Assembly: GCA_903873805.1 (NCBI GenBank)
Contig: CAIQQB010000118.1
Span: forward strand, 1 to 46,439
Direction of reading: 5' to 3'
From: an uncultured Opitutia bacterium
Lineage (GTDB): Bacteria > Verrucomicrobiota > Verrucomicrobiia > Opitutales > Opitutaceae
Length of the DNA stretch: 46,439 nucleotides
In this document: positions 21,572 through 30,477 of the stretch, piece after piece
How the letters are laid out: each line of letters opens with the position of its first letter
Numbering within the stretch: position 1 is the stretch's first letter
Made by a program: the position numbers and the translations under genes
The notes under the pieces: model-generated
Told to the model about the DNA's origin: nothing
Database searches by the model: none
The model's input: the letters and a program-made list of their open reading frames with translations, nothing else

Positions 21572-24286
21572 ATGAACTCCACCGACCAGCTGCTCTTGTT
21601 TGCCGATTTTGCCCTCAAGAGCACGCTGGTGCTGGCGCTTGCCCTGGTCGCCAGCCGGTGGTGGCGCGGAGCCTCGGCCGCCAACCGACACCTGGTCTGG
21701 CTCGCGGCCTTTGGCGTGCTGCTGCTCGCTCCGTGCACCCGCCTGCTGTCGCCTCGCTGGTCCTGGCAGCCCGCCAGAGTCGCCGCCGTGGCCCCGCTCC
21801 CGGCCGCGGAGTCGTCAGTTGCGACCACGGTCCTCGTGCCGTCGGTCACAGCGGCGGCTCCGTTCGCACCGCCTCCGCTGCCCCAGGGCCAGTCCGCCTG
21901 GCCAGTCTGGCTGGCCCCCCGCAACGGCTGGCTGCTGCTCTGGGGTGCCGGGGTTCTGGCGCTCCTGGCCCGGCTCACGGTCGGGGCCAGCCGGCTCTGG
22001 TGGTGGCGGCGGCGCAGCGCTCCGGTGCCGGATCGCCGGCTCAACGGACTCTGCCGCGAGATTGCCGCCGGGTATGGTCTGAAGCGGCCCGTCGAGCTGC
22101 GCTCCCTGGACAACTGCCGCGTGCCGATGACGTGGGGCACGTTGCGTCCGGTCGTGCTGCTGCCGCCGGATGCGCTCACTTGGCCGGAAGCGCGTCTCGC
22201 CCTCGTCCTGCGCCACGAACTTGGCCATATCGTGCGACGCGACTCTCTCTCGCGGTTGCTCGCCCAGGGGGTTGCAGCGCTCTACTGGTTCAATCCGCTC
22301 ATCTGGATCGGCGCGCGCGCGTTGCGTCTCACGCAGGAACAGGCCTGTGACGATCTTGTGCTCAACGCGGGAACCTCTGCGGAGGCTTACGCGCTCGAGT
22401 TGGTGGCCGCCGCCCGCCGTCTGCAGGGGGAACGCCGGATTGTTCCCGCTGTCGCCATGGCCGAGCCGTCCACGCTCGGCCGCCGCATCGAGGGCATCAT
22501 AGGAGAGACCTGCGACCGCCGTCCGTCGGCGCGGCGGACCCAGTCGTTGGCCTCAGCGGGGGTCGTGCTGGCCCTGACTGGATTTGCGTTGGCTCAGGTG
22601 CGGGGCGAGACGGCGGTTCCGGTCGCAGCGGAAACACATCCCCCGACGCGGCCGGCTATGACGGTCGGCGACCCATTCGAGGATAAGTCCGAACCCACCG
22701 TGGCACCGGCCAAAGCCACGCGGATTAAGGCTGCGCAGGTGGCGGTTGAATCCAGGTTCATCGAAATCAATGAGAGCGACCTGAAGGATCTCGATCTCAA
22801 CCAATTTGGAACAAGGATCCTGCCCGCGGCCGGCCTCGGGGCGAATTTGCTGGGCGAGATTCCTCCACCACCCTGGATTGGCAAGTTGGACATTCCGGCC
22901 GTGATTCAGGCCCTGGCGAAGAAAACCGGCACGGAATTGCTGAGTGCTCCCTCGCTTACGATCGTCTCGGGTAATCCGGCCAAGGTTAGTGTTGGTCAGA
23001 TGTTGCGCTTCCCGCGGAGTTACGGTCCGCCGGAGCCAACTTCTTTGGGAACCGGCACTCCCTACCGCAAGCCGCAGGATTTTACCTCGCAAACGATCGG
23101 AGTGGAACTGGCGGTCACTCCCACGGTAGGGGCAGATGGCGAAACCATTGGGCTCGCGCTCCATCCCAGCGTGGCCGAGTTCAAGGGCTTTGTTGAAAGG
23201 GAAGCTCCCGGCAGCGGCACTTTTCAGCCCATTTTTTCCGTTCGTGAGGCTAAGACCAATGTCTCCATTCCAAGCGGGGCCACGGTGGTCATGGGCACCC
23301 TGAGCCGCATCCCGCGGGTGGTGAAGATCGGCGAAACGGTGACGACGGAGGAGATCATAAAAGGCATGCACCACGTATCGGACAGGCAACCTACCTCGCT
23401 CGGAACAAGCGATAACACCGCACAACGCGCCCTGCTGGTATTTGTCACGGCCAAGGTCGTCGGACCGGCTCGGGTAGTACCGGTGACGACGACGGCGACG
23501 GTGAGCGTGCCGGTGGCCCTCGAGGCCAGGTTTATTGAGGTCTCGGACAGTGCATTTAATTTCAGAGATTTCGACTTTGGCCGGTTTGGCGTCGCCAGTC
23601 CGCCGCCCGCCGACTCCGGCCCGCCCGAGGCCGACCCCCATCACTGGGCTGGGCAGCTCGATGTTCCGGCTGCTCTGCGCGAGCTCACGCAACGCTCGGG
23701 CGGAGAAATTCTGAATCCCCCGGGCGTCACGGTGCTTTCGGGTCACAAAATCAGGATCAACGCCGGAAAGGAAATGCGCTACGCGGTGACCAACGGCATG
23801 TCAGGATATACCACCGGCGAAGGTGGCCCGGATGGGGGGCTCACCGCCGACCCGGCCCAACTGTTTGCCTCCCGCACGGTGGGTGATGAACTTTGGGTCA
23901 CCCCCACGGTGGCAGCAGGCAGTCACACCATTGAACTCAGGCTGACCCCGCGCGTCACTGAATTTGAAGGCTATGTTGAATACGGAGGACCGAACATGCC
24001 GGGCGGTCCCTCTCGCCAGCCAATCTTCTCCACCCGGGAAATAACCACATCGATCGCCGTGCAGGACGGCGCCACGTTGGTCCTGGGTGGGCTGACACGG
24101 GAAGTGAGAGCGGGAGACAACCACCTGCCGAATGCTATCGGAACGACCGCCAATGAAGGTCTGGGCGGGCCGGCTTCGGCGAAGGGCGCTGTTCAGGGGA
24201 AGCGCAACCTGCTCATCTTCATCACGGCCAAAATCGCCGGACCGGAGCAGCCGCCGAATCCGCCGGTCACCGCCAGCACGCCCTGA
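21572..24286 (+). CDS. BlaR1-like M56 metallopeptidase fused to two secretin-like modules
   Basis: The first 360 residues are an M56 integral membrane metallopeptidase with helices at about 10-28, 42-58 and 115-135, the zinc motif HELGH at 215-219 and the third ligand E256 in TQEQACDD. After a further hydrophobic segment (about 325-345) come two tandem modules of about 255 residues (383-637 and 641-900). Each starts VESRFIEINE or ALEARFIEVSD and contains a SAPSLTIVSG- or PPGVTVLSG-like strand, a (V/L)TPTV segment and SGATVVMG/DGATLVLGG near the end. This is the layout of bacterial secretin C-domains and their relatives. In BlaR1 the outer part is a penicillin-binding sensor; here these modules take its place. 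Role probably signal-triggered cleavage of the adjacent repressor; the signal is unknown. Confidence 0.82.
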   Translation: MNSTDQLLLFADFALKSTLVLALALVASRWWRGASAANRHLVWLAAFGVLLLAPCTRLLSPRWSWQPARVAAVAPLPAAESSVATTVLVPSVTAAAPFAPPPLPQGQSAWPVWLAPRNGWLLLWGAGVLALLARLTVGASRLWWWRRRSAPVPDRRLNGLCREIAAGYGLKRPVELRSLDNCRVPMTWGTLRPVVLLPPDALTWPEARLALVLRHELGHIVRRDSLSRLLAQGVAALYWFNPLIWIGARALRLTQEQACDDLVLNAGTSAEAYALELVAAARRLQGERRIVPAVAMAEPSTLGRRIEGIIGETCDRRPSARRTQSLASAGVVLALTGFALAQVRGETAVPVAAETHPPTRPAMTVGDPFEDKSEPTVAPAKATRIKAAQVAVESRFIEINESDLKDLDLNQFGTRILPAAGLGANLLGEIPPPPWIGKLDIPAVIQALAKKTGTELLSAPSLTIVSGNPAKVSVGQMLRFPRSYGPPEPTSLGTGTPYRKPQDFTSQTIGVELAVTPTVGADGETIGLALHPSVAEFKGFVEREAPGSGTFQPIFSVREAKTNVSIPSGATVVMGTLSRIPRVVKIGETVTTEEIIKGMHHVSDRQPTSLGTSDNTAQRALLVFVTAKVVGPARVVPVTTTATVSVPVALEARFIEVSDSAFNFRDFDFGRFGVASPPPADSGPPEADPHHWAGQLDVPAALRELTQRSGGEILNPPGVTVLSGHKIRINAGKEMRYAVTNGMSGYTTGEGGPDGGLTADPAQLFASRTVGDELWVTPTVAAGSHTIELRLTPRVTEFEGYVEYGGPNMPGGPSRQPIFSTREITTSIAVQDGATLVLGGLTREVRAGDNHLPNAIGTTANEGLGGPASAKGAVQGKRNLLIFITAKIAGPEQPPNPPVTASTP

Positions 24287-24332
24287 TGGTGCGCGACGGC
24301 CGTGGCCGGGCACGGATTCCCGCGGATAGGCT

Positions 24333-24361
24333 TTGAATTCGGCGGCCTCCGGGCGTGTAAT
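24333..24361 (+). promoter_or_regulatory. Candidate promoter of rarA
   Basis: TTGAAT (24333-24338) and TGTAAT (24356-24361) are spaced by 17 bases, 19 bases ahead of the rarA ATG. This agrees well with a housekeeping sigma-factor promoter but is a pattern match only. Confidence 0.4.
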
Positions 24362-24379
24362 CGGCAGCGTATCTCCACC

Positions 24380-25711
24380 ATGCCGACTTCCGACCAGCCC
24401 GATCTTTTTGGCGACGCCGCCCCGGCGGCTGCGCCCGCCGCGCAGCCGCTGGCGGCGCGGATGCGGCCGCGATCGCTCGCCGAGGTGGTCGGTCAGGAGC
24501 ATCTGCTTCAGCCGGGCAGCCTGCTGCCGCGGCTGGTGGCGCAAAACCGGTTTGGCTCGCTGATCTTCTACGGCCCGCCCGGCACCGGAAAAACCAGCCT
24601 GGCCGAGGCCATTGCGCGCGAAACCAAAAGCCGCTTCGTGCGCATCAACGCCGTGATGTCCGGCGTGGCCGAGCTGCGCGACGTGCTGGCCGCCGCGCGC
24701 CGCCGGCCCGAGGCCGCGACGATCCTCTTCATCGACGAATTGCACCGGTTCAACAAGGCGCAGCAGGATTTGCTGCTGCCCGACGTCGAGGAGGGTTTCG
24801 TGCGGCTGATCGGCGCGACCACCCACAACCCCGGCTTCTACGTCAACCCGCCGCTGCTCTCGCGCAGCCACCTCTTCCGCCTGGAACCGCTGGCTCCCGC
24901 CGCCGTGGCGACCGTGCTGCGCCGCGCTCTCACCGACGTCGAACGCGGCCTCGGCGCCCGCCGGCACGGGGCCGAGGACCGGGTGCTCACGGCGCTCGCC
25001 GTGCTCTGCGATGGCGATCTGCGCCGCGCCCTCAATGCGCTCGAGGTGATCGCGTTCGGCCTGCCCGAGGGCGCGCCGGTCACGGAGCAGGAGCTGGAGG
25101 TGTTCGCCCGCGAACGGCGGATCCGCTACGACGCCGACGAAGATGAGCACTACGACACGATTTCGGCGTTTATCAAAAGCTGCCGCGGCAGCGATCCGGA
25201 CGCCGCGATGTACTGGCTGGCCAAGATGCTCGCCGGCGGCGAAGACCCGCGCTTCATCGCGCGGCGCCTCGTGATTCTGGCGAGCGAAGACGTGGGCCTG
25301 GCCGATCCGCTGGCGCTGCCGCTGGTGGTGGCGGCGCACCAGGCCTGCGAGTTCGTCGGCCTGCCCGAGGCGGAGCTGACCCTCGCGCACGCGACGCTTT
25401 ACATCGCCTGTGCGCCGAAGAGCAACTCGGCCACGCTGGCGCTGGGCGAGGCGCACCGGGCGCTCAAGGAATTGCCGGTGCAACCGGTGCCGCTGGCGCT
25501 GCGCGACAAAAGCGGTGCGGCGAGCAAGCAGGCCGGCCACGGGAAGGGCTACCGGTATTCGCACGATTATCCGGAAAACATTTCCGGTCAGGACTACTTG
25601 GAAAAATCGCTGCCGCTCTACACGCCGAAAACCGCCGGCCACGAAGCGAAGATCGCCGAGCGCCTCGCCCGCTGGCGCGAGCTGAAGGCGGGACTGCGGC
25701 CGGCCCGTTGA
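24380..25711 (+). CDS. rarA: Replication-associated recombination protein A (RarA/MgsA AAA+ ATPase)
   Basis: RarA is a clamp-loader-like AAA+ ATPase that acts at stalled replication forks. The 443-residue product has an N-terminal PDLFGDA region, Walker A GPPGTGKT (65-72), Walker B ILFIDE (115-120), sensor 1 in LIGATTHNP and the sensor-2/lid region GDLRRALNALE. The C-terminal tetramerisation domain includes SCRGSDPDAAMYWLAKMLAG, ARRLVILASEDVGLADP and the YRYSHDYP motif. Start ATG 24380 gives the normal length; the frame is open from 24302. It is likely a monocistronic gene with its own promoter (24333-24361). Confidence 0.95.
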   Translation: MPTSDQPDLFGDAAPAAAPAAQPLAARMRPRSLAEVVGQEHLLQPGSLLPRLVAQNRFGSLIFYGPPGTGKTSLAEAIARETKSRFVRINAVMSGVAELRDVLAAARRRPEAATILFIDELHRFNKAQQDLLLPDVEEGFVRLIGATTHNPGFYVNPPLLSRSHLFRLEPLAPAAVATVLRRALTDVERGLGARRHGAEDRVLTALAVLCDGDLRRALNALEVIAFGLPEGAPVTEQELEVFARERRIRYDADEDEHYDTISAFIKSCRGSDPDAAMYWLAKMLAGGEDPRFIARRLVILASEDVGLADPLALPLVVAAHQACEFVGLPEAELTLAHATLYIACAPKSNSATLALGEAHRALKELPVQPVPLALRDKSGAASKQAGHGKGYRYSHDYPENISGQDYLEKSLPLYTPKTAGHEAKIAERLARWRELKAGLRPAR

Positions 25712-25744
25712 GGCGGGCGCAGGTACGGGCTCAGTTTGCGAATG

Positions 25745-25792
25745 GTAGGTCGGGGTTTATCCCCCGCACATCGGGCGTGAAGCCCGACCTGC
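25745..25792. repeat. GTAGGTCGGG two-hairpin repeat (rarA downstream)
   Basis: The ends GTAGGTCGGG (25745-25754) and CCCGACCTGC (25783-25792) are inverted with one mismatch. Inside are two small hairpins, CGGGG-TTTAT-CCCCG and CGGGC-GTGAA-GCCCG. The architecture is that of the GTAGG-type elements at 6556 and 10321. It could also end rarA transcription. Confidence 0.7.
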
Positions 25793-25866
25793 GGCGGCAA
25801 ACAGCAAACTGCGCCACCACCCTTGCGCGGGCTTGATTGCCGGAGCGGGGTGGTTAGCTTTCTCCC

Positions 25867-26328
25867 ATGCAAACGCGCGCGCTGATTTTCCGGACGGGGC
25901 TGGCGGTGGTTGCCCTCAGTGGCGCCGTCGCGGTATGGGCGCAGACTCCCGCCGCTCCCGCCAAACCTGCTGCGCCGGCTCAGCCGGAAAAGAAAAAGGA
26001 TGTGCCGGTGGCGACGATCGCGGGCATGGCCATCGCGCGCAAGGATGGCCGCTGGCTCGGGCTCAGCCTTGAGGGGGGCGGGTTCAAGCTGTGTTTTTAC
26101 GACAAGGACAAGAAGCCCGAGGACGCCGATGCGGCGCTGGCGGCCCTGCGGTGGAATCCGACCAACGTGGTCGGCATCGAGCGGGTGGTGCTGAACCCGG
26201 ACGCCGACAAGAAGTCGCTGTCCAACTCCAAGTTTGTGAAGCCGCCCTTCAACTTCAAATTGTTCATCACGCTGCTCTCGGCCAACAACAAGGTGGTGGA
26301 GGATTTCCAGGTGGATTTCAGGGGGTAG
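25867..26328 (+). CDS. Exported protein of unknown function
   Basis: The 153-residue product has a signal peptide (hydrophobic GLAVVALSGAVAVWA, cleavage near AQT). A Pro/Ala-rich linker (PAAPAKPAAPAQPEKKKD) is followed by a compact domain of about 105 residues starting VPVATIAGMAIARKDGRWLG. This domain has alternating beta strands and no recognised catalytic motif. A single cysteine lies in FKLCFYDK. Upstream, TTGATT and TAGCTT with a 16-base gap lie close to the ATG, so the transcript may have almost no leader. I cannot name a family. Confidence 0.75.
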   Translation: MQTRALIFRTGLAVVALSGAVAVWAQTPAAPAKPAAPAQPEKKKDVPVATIAGMAIARKDGRWLGLSLEGGGFKLCFYDKDKKPEDADAALAALRWNPTNVVGIERVVLNPDADKKSLSNSKFVKPPFNFKLFITLLSANNKVVEDFQVDFRG

Positions 26329-26363
26329 GGCGGTGGAGCGCCGGCGAGGCCGGGCCGGGATAA

Positions 26364-26590
26364 TGTAGGCGGGGTGCCCTCACCCCCGCCATTGGCGAAT
26401 CTCGCCGGTAATCCTGCCGCGGGTGATGGCCAAATCCCGCCGCTCACGCAGCGGGCCACGCCGATCCCGTAGCCCTGCGCAGGAGCGCAGGGATTCCGGC
26501 CACTGACCAACCAAACCATCCCAGCTCTCCCGAGCCGGGCTACTGAAACGATGTAGCCCGCTTTGGGTGAAGCGAGATGCCGGGCTCTCT
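26364..26590. repeat. Cluster of three GTAG-type hairpin repeats in a gene-free stretch
   Basis: The 341-base gap between the exported protein and the transglutaminase gene contains no gene. It holds a hairpin starting TGTAGGCGGGGTG and ending CACCCCCGCC (26364-26390), a GTAGCCCTGCGC...GCGCAGGGA hairpin (about 26469-26493) and a TGTAGCCCGCTTTGGG...GCCGGGCT element (about 26552-26587). All start with GTAG followed by a GC-rich hairpin, so they look like members of the repeat family seen elsewhere in the window. Confidence 0.6.
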
Positions 26591-26669
26591 CTTTGAGGGG
26601 CGCCCCGCCCACAGGACCAGACCAGCTTGGAACCAACGCGTTGGGGTCAACGCGTTCCACCCTCTCCCC

Positions 26670-27545
26670 TCACATCCGCTGCATGACGACGGCGACGGAA
26701 AGTTTTTGGGTGTGGGTGCCCTTGAAGACGCCGCAGGTGGGCGTGCTGTCGTGGTAATCGCGGCCGGCGGCGACCTTCACGTGGCGTTCGCCGACGGTGC
26801 AGTCGTTGGTCGGATCGAGCGCCCACCAGAAGCCGCCCGGGAGATAGACCTCCACCCAGGCATGGCTCTCGCTGGCGCCGATGAGTTTGGGTGCCTTGGC
26901 CGCCTCGGAGGCCAGGCGCTGCGTCTCGGTTTCGATGTAACCGATGACATAGCGGGCGGGGATTTCCGCAGACCGGAGCACGGCGATCATGAGCTGAGCG
27001 AAATCCTGGCAGACGCCGCTGCGCTGCTTGAGCACGGTGGTGACGGGCGTGTCGATTCGCGTGGAGCCGGGGAGGTATTTGAACTCGGACTTGATCCAGG
27101 TGTTGAGCCGGAGGAGCGCCGGACCGAGGGCGTCGCCGGGCTTGAGCAGGCGGTTGGCGAGCTGGTTGATGGGCGCGCTCATTGCGATGGCGGCCGAGGG
27201 CATGAGGTGCTCGAAGAGCGCCAGTCGGTCGCTCCGGTAGATCTGCCGCGCTTCTGAGACGGAGAAATCGAGGGAGGACCGTGGTGGCTCCCAGGCCTGG
27301 GTGGCCACCTCGGAGGTGCTGGCGAGCACGAGCTCGCGGTGGCGGTGGACGATGGAAAACGTTTCCACCGTGTTGCCGAAATAGTCGGCGTAGGTGTGGA
27401 TGTTGGCCTCCGGCGTCGTCACCAGGCTGCGGGTGATGAGCTGCTGGCGGAGGTCGGTGGCCGGGGTGAGCCGGGCCTCCATGAAGGATTCGGACGCGGC
27501 TCCGGCGTAGCGATACGTGGTGTGATGGGAGATGCGAAAACGCAT
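26670..27545 (-). CDS. Transglutaminase-like cysteine protease family protein
   Basis: The 291-residue product has the bacterial transglutaminase N-terminal beta domain (MRFRISHHTTYRYAG, about 1-90) and a transglutaminase core with the catalytic triad C179 (RSGVCQDFAQ), H228 (ESHAWVEV) and D244 (ALDPTND). Proteins of this type may act as peptidases or amidases in the cytoplasm; the substrate is unknown. The frame extends upstream to 27698, but ATG 27545 begins at the typical MRFRI(S/T)H start. No alpha-E or circularly permuted ATP-grasp partner genes, often found beside this family, are present here. Confidence 0.88.
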   Translation of the reverse strand: MRFRISHHTTYRYAGAASESFMEARLTPATDLRQQLITRSLVTTPEANIHTYADYFGNTVETFSIVHRHRELVLASTSEVATQAWEPPRSSLDFSVSEARQIYRSDRLALFEHLMPSAAIAMSAPINQLANRLLKPGDALGPALLRLNTWIKSEFKYLPGSTRIDTPVTTVLKQRSGVCQDFAQLMIAVLRSAEIPARYVIGYIETETQRLASEAAKAPKLIGASESHAWVEVYLPGGFWWALDPTNDCTVGERHVKVAAGRDYHDSTPTCGVFKGTHTQKLSVAVVMQRM

Positions 27546-27697
27546 GGAGGCGCGGCGAATGAAAGGGACCGCGAGCGCCGTGGCAACCGGGGAAACGCGG
27601 AAGAAGATTCGAAAAGATCCAACCCGAGGCCATTTGAAGCGGCCCGGAGTGAGCAGCGACGATTCAGCTTGATGGGACAACCGCGGGAGCGTTGCCA

Positions 27698-27732
27698 CCC
27701 GTAGCGGCTCGCTTGGCGCTCGCCGCTACGGG
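27698..27732. repeat. CCCGTAGCGGC palindrome before the antiporter gene
   Basis: CCCGTAGCGGC (27698-27708) and GCCGCTACGGG (27722-27732) form a perfect 11-bp stem around a 13-base centre. It is related in its GTAG core to the other short palindromes. It lies 73 bases before the antiporter start codon and between two divergent genes. Confidence 0.6.
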
Positions 27733-27804
27733 CTCATCCCGCCTCCGGCGCGGGCTTGACGCGGTGGCGGCGGAGGCGCGTCCTGTGGAGAGGGTTGCGC
27801 CCCC

Positions 27805-30087
27805 ATGCACGGCATTGATTTCATCCAAGACCTGGCGGTCATCCTGGCGGTGGCCGGGGTGGTGGCCTGGGGCTGCCAACGCGGCGGGCTCTCCACCGTC
27901 GTGGGTTATCTGGTGGCGGGCATCCTGGTGGGGCCGCACTCACTGCTGGCGCTGGTGTCGGACATGGACCGGATCGTGACGGCCGGACAGGTGGGCCTGG
28001 TCTTCCTGATATTCGCCATCGGGCTGCGCCTGAGTCTGCGCAAGCTGCGCCGGCTCGGCGGCGGGCTGCCGGTGGCCGTGGTGGTGAGCGCGGGGCTGAT
28101 CTATTACCTCACGCGCGTGGTCGGGATGGCGGCGGGACTCGAGCCGGTGCCCGCGGCGTACCTGGCGGGCATGCTGATGGTGTGCTCGTCGGCCATCGTG
28201 GCCCGGACGCTGCAAGAGGCGGGCGACACGCACGAACGGTCGGGCCAGCTCGCGCTGGGGGTGATGCTGCTGGAGGACGCTGTCGCGGTGGTGATGTTAA
28301 CGCTGCTGTCGGCTTCGGGCGGACCGGGCCTGGGCGAGACCCTCGGGAAGCTCGGCGCCTTTGTGGTGCTGGCTGGCATCGCCGGGTTGCTGCTGGTGCC
28401 CTGGCTGCTGCGGCGGATGAGTATTCGGGCGGATGAGGAGCTGCAGACGGTTGGGATCGCGGCGCTGCTGTTCGGGCTGGCGTTGCTGGCGCAGCGGGCG
28501 GGGTATTCGCTGGCGCTGGGGGCGTTCATCCTGGGGGTGATCGTGGGGGAGACGCCCCACCGGCACCAGGTGGAGCGGACCTTTGCGGGCCTGCGGGACG
28601 TGTTCACGGCGGTGTTTTTCGTGGCGATCGGGATGCAGATCGACGCCCGGGAACTGCTGGGACAGGCAGGGACGATCATCGCGCTGGCCGCCTTCACGGT
28701 AGTGGTGCGCACGCTGGCCACCACGACGGGGCTGGTGGCGATCGGCACGCCGGCCGCGGTCGCGCTGCGCGCAGGGCTGGCCGTCACCCCGATCGGTGAA
28801 TTCTCGTTCATCATCGCGCTGGCCGGGGTCCAGGCTGGGGTGTTGCCGAAGAATTTCTATCCGCTTGCGGTTGGCGTGTCGCTACTCACGACGGTGGCGG
28901 CGCCGCTGCTCACGCGCCGTTCGGAGCGGGTGGCGGGGATGTTCCTGACGCGGCAGCCGCGCTGGCTGGCCGCCTGGGCGGCCTACTATCTGGCGTGGCT
29001 GGAGCGGCTGCAGGGGCGGAGCAAACGAAACTTGCTCTGGCAGCTGTCAAAGAAACGTTTTGTGCAGATCGGCGTGCAGGTGCTGCTCGTGACTGGGCTG
29101 CTGGTGTTTTCGGAGCAGATGGGCGCCGTGGTGGAAGGCTGGCTGGGGCATGACTGGCTGTTTCCGAACGGACCGGAAGTGGTCTTCTGGCTGGGCCTGG
29201 TGCTGGTGGTGCTGGTGCCGCTGGTGGCCCTGTGGCGCAACCTCTCGGCGCTGGCGCTGCTCTACGCTCAGGTCAGCACCCAGGGGCACCCGCAGGCCTC
29301 GCGGCTGGCGCCGGTCATCGAGACCTGCCTGAAGACCGGCGCGGGTGCGGTGCTCTACGTGTGGATTGCGGCGTTTCTCCCCGGCGAGGGCCGGGCCAAA
29401 TGGCTCGTCGTCGTCACGGTGGTGCTCGGGGCCGCGGCGTTGCTGCTGCTGAAGCGCAAGCTGATCTACTGGCACAGCGAGCTCGAGGTGGAGCTGCACA
29501 GCCTGCTCGACGCCGGGCCGCACGGCGGGGTCACCGCGGTGCCCTGGCTGCGGACCCACGGCGACTGGAAGCTCAGCGTCGGCGAGTGCGTCCTGCCGGA
29601 CCTCGCCGAGTGCCAGGGGCGGAAGCTTGCCGAGCTGCGGCTCCGCTCCCGGCTGGGCTGCTCGGTGGTGGGGGTCGAGCGGCAGGGTTTCATGATCCCG
29701 CTGCCGACGGCGGAAACGGTGCTCTACCCGCGCGACAAGGTGCTGCTGATGGGCAGCGCGGAGCAGGTGGCCGCGGGCCGGAAATTTCTCGGCGAGGTGA
29801 CCGGCACCCCGGTGCTGTCGGAATTTGAGGACGTGCGCACGGAGCTGCTGACGGTGCCGGCCGGCAGCCGCGCGGCGGGCCGGGCCCTGCGGGAGTTGCG
29901 GGACGCGCCCTTGCAACGGATGCAGATCGCGGGCATCGCCCGGGGCGGCCAGCGGGTGTTCAATCCGAGCGCGGACGAGATGGTGTGGGCGGGAGACGAT
30001 CTCCTGGTGCTGGGCCCGCCGGAGCGGATCCGCGCCTTCAAGGCCTGGCTGCTGGAGGAGCCGGGGTCGGCGGAGTTGCCGAGCTGA
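27805..30087 (+). CDS. CPA2-family cation:proton antiporter with two TrkA-C domains
   Basis: The 760-residue protein is a Kef-type monovalent cation/proton antiporter. Residues 1-390 form the 12-helix exchanger domain with the family features GYLVAGILVGPHSLLALVSD, FAIGLRLSLRKLRRLG and LGAFILGVIVGETPHRHQVE. A second hydrophobic block (about 415-560, four helices) follows. Two RCK-C/TrkA-C-like domains complete it: WKLSVGECVLPDLAECQGRK at about 590 and VRTELLTVPAGSRAAGRALR at about 670. No Rossmann NAD-binding TrkA-N domain is visible, so it differs from KefB/KefC. It probably exports K+ or Na+ under stress. It is followed by a hairpin shared with convergent tatA. Confidence 0.85.
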   Translation: MHGIDFIQDLAVILAVAGVVAWGCQRGGLSTVVGYLVAGILVGPHSLLALVSDMDRIVTAGQVGLVFLIFAIGLRLSLRKLRRLGGGLPVAVVVSAGLIYYLTRVVGMAAGLEPVPAAYLAGMLMVCSSAIVARTLQEAGDTHERSGQLALGVMLLEDAVAVVMLTLLSASGGPGLGETLGKLGAFVVLAGIAGLLLVPWLLRRMSIRADEELQTVGIAALLFGLALLAQRAGYSLALGAFILGVIVGETPHRHQVERTFAGLRDVFTAVFFVAIGMQIDARELLGQAGTIIALAAFTVVVRTLATTTGLVAIGTPAAVALRAGLAVTPIGEFSFIIALAGVQAGVLPKNFYPLAVGVSLLTTVAAPLLTRRSERVAGMFLTRQPRWLAAWAAYYLAWLERLQGRSKRNLLWQLSKKRFVQIGVQVLLVTGLLVFSEQMGAVVEGWLGHDWLFPNGPEVVFWLGLVLVVLVPLVALWRNLSALALLYAQVSTQGHPQASRLAPVIETCLKTGAGAVLYVWIAAFLPGEGRAKWLVVVTVVLGAAALLLLKRKLIYWHSELEVELHSLLDAGPHGGVTAVPWLRTHGDWKLSVGECVLPDLAECQGRKLAELRLRSRLGCSVVGVERQGFMIPLPTAETVLYPRDKVLLMGSAEQVAAGRKFLGEVTGTPVLSEFEDVRTELLTVPAGSRAAGRALRELRDAPLQRMQIAGIARGGQRVFNPSADEMVWAGDDLLVLGPPERIRAFKAWLLEEPGSAELPS

Positions 30088-30107
30088 CGCCGCCGGGGCA
30101 TGAAAAA

Positions 30108-30129
30108 GCGCGCCCGAAAACGGGCGCGC
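30108..30129 (-). terminator. Intrinsic terminator of the tatA-side transcript
   Basis: GCGCGCCCG-AAAA-CGGGCGCGC is a perfect 9-bp stem. On the minus strand it is followed by TTTTT (positions 30107-30103), the classic intrinsic terminator form, ending the transcript from tatA. The stem may also slow the antiporter transcript from the other side. Confidence 0.75.
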
Positions 30130-30156
30130 CGGAGTGGCGGAAAAGGGAGCGGTGGC

Positions 30157-30414
30157 TCAGTTGGAACCGTGGCTGGTCTTGGCGGCTTCGGCTTTTTTCG
30201 CTTCGGCGGTGACCGCCGGACCCGTCGGTTTGGTCTCGGCCTCGTCATCCTCGGCGGAGGCCTTTTTGAACTCGCGGACGGATTTGCCCAGCCCGCGGGC
30301 GAATTCGGGCAGCTTCTTGCCGCCGAAAAGCAGCAGGACGATCGCGAAAATCAGGATCATCTCCGGACCACCCATGCCGAAGAGGGCGAGGACGGGTTGA
30401 GTAAGGCTGTTCAT
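30157..30414 (-). CDS. tatA: Sec-independent protein translocase subunit TatA
   Basis: TatA oligomers form the pore of the twin-arginine pathway for folded proteins. The 85-residue product has the typical short N-terminal membrane helix (GPEMILIFAIVLLLFGGKKL), the PEFARGLGKSVREFKKA amphipathic helix, and an acidic then lysine/alanine-rich tail. The FGGKKLPE hinge is canonical. TatB and TatC are not in this window. An intrinsic terminator follows 27 bases after the stop. Confidence 0.93.
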   Translation of the reverse strand: MNSLTQPVLALFGMGGPEMILIFAIVLLLFGGKKLPEFARGLGKSVREFKKASAEDDEAETKPTGPAVTAEAKKAEAAKTSHGSN

Positions 30415-30477
30415 AGAGGATACAGCGTATCCAGCCCCCTCGGGCTGTAAAGGGCGAAAGCGGTTTTCGCCGGCGGC

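Noticed and set aside
21187..24286. Beta-lactam resistance operon
   Set aside because: The BlaI-like and M56 genes fit the regulatory pair, but no beta-lactamase or PBP gene is present and the sensor domain is not penicillin-binding.
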